Assembly (NCBI GenBank): GCA_008931825.1
Contig: QXVZ01013977.1
Span: 1 to 26,073, forward strand
Direction of reading: 5' to 3'
DNA from: Phallusia fumigata
Lineage: Eukaryota; Chordata; Ascidiacea; Phlebobranchia; Ascidiidae
DNA length: 26,073 nucleotides
Part shown: positions 24,001 to 26,073 of the stretch, piece by piece
Layout: the number at the start of each line of letters is the position of its first letter
Numbering within the stretch: position 1 is the stretch's first letter
Notes under the pieces: model-generated
Seen by the model: the letters and a program-made list of their open reading frames with translations, nothing else
What the model was told of the DNA's origin: nothing
Databases searched by the model: none
Translations under genes and position numbers: made by a program

Positions 24001-24577
24001 TTAAGGATTCCGTAGCAATAAAACCGCAAAAAACGCTGAAAAATCCCCCAATGTCGTTTTACTCCCAGCACGCTTGGGAAACTTTTTCACCATCGTTTGT
24101 CTGTTTCTGTAAAAAAGACAATAAATGTGTTACTCACTAGCAAGGAGGATATCATTTAGAGTTGTGACTGCAAAAGTGCTTTGTTGCTTTCTGGATTTCC
24201 TGTAGTGACCTTTGGAAAAGATTTTAATCAACTACACATTTTTTATTTATTCCTTATTATACTTGTTTGTGACTGCTAAACAATTTGGCCAATTTTGAGT
24301 GGACAATAGACGTGAAGTCGCATTAACAACAAAAACGTCTTTTAAGAAAAATCGTTGTTTTGTTGCAAATCCTGCACATGCTCTTATGCCACTTTTTTGC
24401 CACAATTAGGTTGTCATCAGGACCTGTCGTATTCGCCACCTCTGCCGCGCCCTCTCGCACGTTGATGACATCGACATTGACGTCATCAATCGCACCGAGT
24501 CGGGTGATGACGTCGTCGGTCGGGAGCATTTTACCGGACCAGAAGAGGAAGCTGTTGACCCCCAGATGGAGCTAGAG
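15016..24577 (+). CDS. SMG5: SMG5, nonsense-mediated decay factor, partial
   Basis: SMG5 is an EST1-family protein that, with SMG7, binds phosphorylated UPF1 and drives decay and UPF1 dephosphorylation. Sixteen exons chain in phase to 664 residues: 15016-15093, 15483-15558, 15803-15968, 16477-16605, 17272-17363, 17444-17533, 18196-18262, 18599-18755, 19657-19801, 20177-20308, 20735-20985, 22096-22252, 22342-22407, 23125-23193, 23666-23814, 24410-24577. Diagnostic SMG5-like stretches are CLGDLSRYQ, GMPHNQIATLSG, YHYCRSLHAEITFEGAEGNL, FLYLCDLLRPK, SSAAIAFALAFFSHL, an arginine run with DLSEGE, SNKMFQ, and RRKITLAPSF. These form the alpha-helical 14-3-3-like/TPR region followed by an acidic, serine-rich linker. 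The N-terminus (about 150 residues) is in the N gap. The C-terminal PIN domain lies beyond the window. The first exon, the last five exons and the linker rest mainly on phase and composition. Confidence 0.9.
15648..15708. repeat. Imperfect 30-bp tandem repeat
   Basis: Two adjacent units share a gactcc start and a ttctagtattgc(t/c)aggat core. They lie in the short SMG5 intron 15559-15802. No coding or regulatory meaning is visible. Confidence 0.6.
16606..17271 (+). other. SMG5 intron, nothing further seen
   Basis: This 666-base intron runs between GTAAGT at 16606 and the acceptor TTTTGTAG ending at 17271. I see no exon, RNA gene or mobile element within it. Confidence 0.5.
17682..17869. mobile_element. 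hAT-like MITE (second family)
   Basis: The element is 188 bp. It begins CAGTGTTTCTCAAACTT and ends ACTTTGAGAATCACTG, an imperfect inverted pair. It is flanked by near-identical cgctagt (17675-17681) and cgctatt (17870-17876). The interior (ggaccactt and gcggaccactttgcgggtttggcgt) differs from the 13258 and 21097 family. It is non-coding and lies in the SMG5 intron 17534-18195. Confidence 0.75.
18756..19656 (+). other. SMG5 intron, nothing further seen
   Basis: This is a 901-base intron between the exon ending NVHDLQ and the exon starting TCRSNRSS. It has an A-run at about 19092-19104 and AT-rich filler. No nested gene is supported on either strand. Confidence 0.5.
20040..20130. repeat. hAT-like MITE fragment, right end
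   Basis: The stretch ends aatagtttgagaaccactg at 20130, which in reverse reads CAGTGGTTCTCAAACTATT, the same type of terminus as the complete MITEs. The opposite end is not visible, so I take it as a truncated copy. It lies 46 bases before the SMG5 exon at 20177. Confidence 0.5.
20609..20642. promoter_or_regulatory. Paired perfect CRE/ATF sites
   Basis: TGACGTCA occurs at 20609-20616 and 20635-20642, each inside a longer shared tgtgtgacgtcat. The palindrome is the full binding site of CREB/ATF-type bZIP proteins. They lie in an SMG5 intron, so a regulatory role (intronic enhancer) is only a possibility. Confidence 0.35.
21097..21310. mobile_element. hAT-like MITE, family copy B
   Basis: The element is 214 bp with CAGTGGTTCCCA at the left and TGGGAACCACTG at the right. 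Flanking 8-mers aaattgga (21089-21096) and aattagga (21311-21318) match at six positions. The interior is collinear with copy A at 13258-13463, including ccactggtctacctaaaaag and acacttatcat. It has no coding capacity and lies in the SMG5 intron 20986-22095. Confidence 0.85.
21795..21865. repeat. hAT-like MITE fragment, left end
   Basis: CAGTGTTTCTCAAGGGTCGC followed by gggtcaccaagtgttag and gggtcgcaagtaaatttta has the terminus and GGGTCGC motif repeat typical of hAT non-autonomous elements. No inverted right end was found downstream. Confidence 0.5.
22726..22786. repeat. Poly-T minisatellite
   Basis: A T tract is followed by five units of nine T plus C, directly abutting the N at 22787. It lies in the SMG5 intron 22408-23124. 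The open frames across it on both strands are low-complexity artefacts. Confidence 0.95.
22787..22787. other. Single N at the end of the poly-T tract
   Basis: The N ends the homopolymer-rich repeat, where sequencing or assembly commonly fails. Exons on either side (22342-22407 and 23125-23193) still join in phase, so any lost sequence is intronic. Confidence 0.7.
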
Positions 24578-24587
24578 GTGCGCGGAG

Positions 24588-24772
24588 TTTTGTCCTAAAA
24601 AAGCTTTCATTAAATTTTGTGAAATCTGGATACGATTTGCTTTTGCGCAAATCCAACTTAATGGATAAAACAGGAAGGCNTTTTGTCCTAAAAAAGCTTT
24701 CATTAAATTTTGTGAAATCTGGATACGATTTGCTTTTGCGCAAATCCAACTTAATGGATAAAACAGGAAGGC
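24588..24772. repeat. Exact 92-bp duplication around a single N
   Basis: Positions 24588-24679 and 24681-24772 are identical over 92 bases and separated only by the N at 24680. The simplest reading is two contigs whose overlapping ends were joined without being merged, so one copy is artificial. It lies downstream of the SMG5 exon 24410-24577, in an intron. Confidence 0.9.
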
Positions 24773-24793
24773 TTTCGATAGCGTTGCGGCAGC

Positions 24794-25111
24794 TTGGTAT
24801 CGTTTGGTCAGAATCACAGAAACAGCATGTTTGACATTAAAATGCCGTGCTTTCCAAAGTCGTGCACTTCATGTAATGTAACAGATCCAGAGCTGGATCA
24901 AAACGAACTTCATTTCGAATGTATTGTGACAGACTTCCACCGATTAAACCAAAACTTTGACGGGTTGTGCCCAGCTAACCACTCGGTTGTTTCGCCTTGT
25001 CGAATTTGTGATGACGTAATCCCACACCCACGCGAACGCAGTGAAATTTGCCCCTATCTTTGCAAGCTATCAACATCAACATGTCTTGTTAACGGGCCGA
25101 GTGCTCGTTGA
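24794..25111 (+). other. Cysteine-rich open frame, coding status unknown
   Basis: An open frame of 105 codons has about ten cysteines, in clusters such as CFPKSCTSC, LCPANHSVVSPCRICDD and ICPYLCKLSTSTC. It lies inside the presumed SMG5 intron. I do not recognise it. An AG at about 24810 could be an acceptor, but the frame ends in TGA with no poly(A) signal seen nearby and does not join SMG5 in phase. It could be an exon remnant, a nested gene or chance. Confidence 0.2.
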
Positions 25112-25831
25112 AAGACTTACCTGGTCGATCTTTGGTGGCTCCTTACACCGACGCACGCAGTTTTTCCAACGCAATGACGCCACTAGGCACTTCCAGCCCA
25201 ACGTTGTGCCGTAAAAGCAGTGTTTCTTACATCAGGGGCGTGTAGCCTGCGCAGGCCAAATGCGGCCCGTGAATAAAAATTGTGCGGCCCGCTTAACGAT
25301 TTCAGTGCATGTGAACTAGTGAACGATTGCTTTTGTTTTCACACAGCTTTGCGCTAACGACCGAGTCCAATTTATTATCCACGACGTAACATTATCGCCA
25401 GGATCGTGAATCGAACACAGGTTTATTTACGAACTTCACTGTTTCTTGCTTTTGTGAACAGAATGTTCTTTCTCATTAGAGTTTTCACATGCAATAACAT
25501 CTAGTCAACTTATGTTAAACGAAGGTGAGGCCCAAGGGATCTGGTTTTAAAGGGCTCAGAAAAAAAAGCCAAAAGAAATGAAAAAAATGACTTCAAATAT
25601 TAATTGAATGGCTTGGGCGTTGCTGAATATTGCTGAATATTTAAAAAAAGACAAAATAATGTATTTGAACGAAGTAATTTTACACTGAAACCATCGGTGA
25701 TCGCACATTTCATGCAACACTGTTTATCACTCGGTGCGCTGTTTTCATAATCAATAGCCTTAATCAAACAGCAAACACATTCGGAAAATGAATTTCTCAG
25801 TCACTCAAATACTGCATTGTAACAATTTCAG
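25112..25831. other. Presumed SMG5 intron, nothing coding seen
   Basis: No supportable exon is seen. A MITE-like fragment lies at about 25218-25296 (cagtgtttcttac, then gcaggccaaatgcggcccgtg and gtgcggcccgc), with no matching second end. A short duplicated ttgctgaata occurs at about 25620-25640. Confidence 0.4.
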
Positions 25832-25915
25832 CAATCAGTACGCGTCACCGTTCAAACAAAACCAGTCAACATACCCTATCGCTTCTCAAACACTGAATCA
25901 GCTTTTTAAACCGGG
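25832..25915 (+). CDS. Candidate exon, possibly SMG5
   Basis: An acceptor aatttcag ends at 25831 and a good donor gtaagc starts at 25916. The open phase reads NQYASPFKQN, then QSTYPIASQTL, then NQLFKPG, a polar linker-like composition. The exon needs an incoming phase of two bases, but exon 24410-24577 ends in phase 0, so another exon would have to lie between. It has no recognised homology. Treat as tentative. Confidence 0.3.
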
Positions 25916-26073
25916 GTAAGCCCTCTTGCTGCGGTTCGCGTAAAGGTTTATGATGGGACATGGCAAATTTTAGCAACAGTGTTTACAAAAATATTGCTTG
26001 CCTGGTATTTTTGTTTCACCAAATGCCTGCGACATAAAAGTTGTATTATGTTCCTCCTCGACCTCCGTCGTCT

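Noticed and set aside
1..26073. CRISPR arrays, operons, phage or virus-derived genes
   Set aside because: No repeat-spacer structure, ribosome binding sites, operon spacing or viral domains were seen. All recognisable genes are spliced animal genes.

Overview
This is animal (eukaryotic) genomic DNA. It is AT-rich, with coding sequence cut into small exons by introns of mostly a few hundred bases to about 1.5 kb, and no bacterial or viral gene organisation. The compact genes, numerous short hAT-like MITEs, a tRNA-derived SINE and the invertebrate-deuterostome flavour of the recognisable proteins suggest a tunicate such as Ciona. That assignment is inference and the sequence alone does not prove it. 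All four genes I can support lie on the + strand. I rebuilt them by hand from open frames, GT/AG (one GC/AG) splice sites, matching codon phases and family motifs.

Layout. (1) Up to 5065: the 3' part of an unrecognised gene, about 11 exons and 436 visible residues, ending with a stop at 5063-5065 and a poly(A) signal at 5145. (2) 6691-11513: an SLC22-type organic ion transporter of the major facilitator superfamily, 10 exons, complete from its start to the region before the last membrane helix, where a single N at 11499 marks a sequence join and the last helix is missing. (3) 12925-14415: the first three exons of a Golgi carbohydrate sulfotransferase of the HNK-1/chondroitin 4-O type, whose 3' end is lost in or near a run of 397 Ns. 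(4) 15016-24577 and beyond: 16 exons (664 residues) of SMG5, a nonsense-mediated mRNA decay factor. Its N-terminus falls in the N gap and its C-terminal PIN domain lies past the right edge.

The four genes have unrelated jobs (unknown, membrane transport, glycan sulfation, RNA surveillance), and nothing suggests a shared pathway. Introns carry two copies of one hAT-like MITE family (13258-13463 and 21097-21310), a third MITE (17682-17869), several MITE fragments, a minus-strand tRNA-derived SINE (4000-4261), a duplicated 115-bp repeat (1905 and 2971) and a poly-T minisatellite.

I found no convincing new biological system. The points most worth a second look are the assembly defects that truncate three genes (N gap, N at 11499, exact 92-bp duplication around the N at 24680), a GC-AG intron placed inside the PAPS-binding motif of the sulfotransferase, an unusual excess of perfect TGACGTCA sites, an unrecognised but phase-consistent 5' gene, a lengthened SMG5 linker, and a cysteine-rich open frame near 24.8-25.1 kb.
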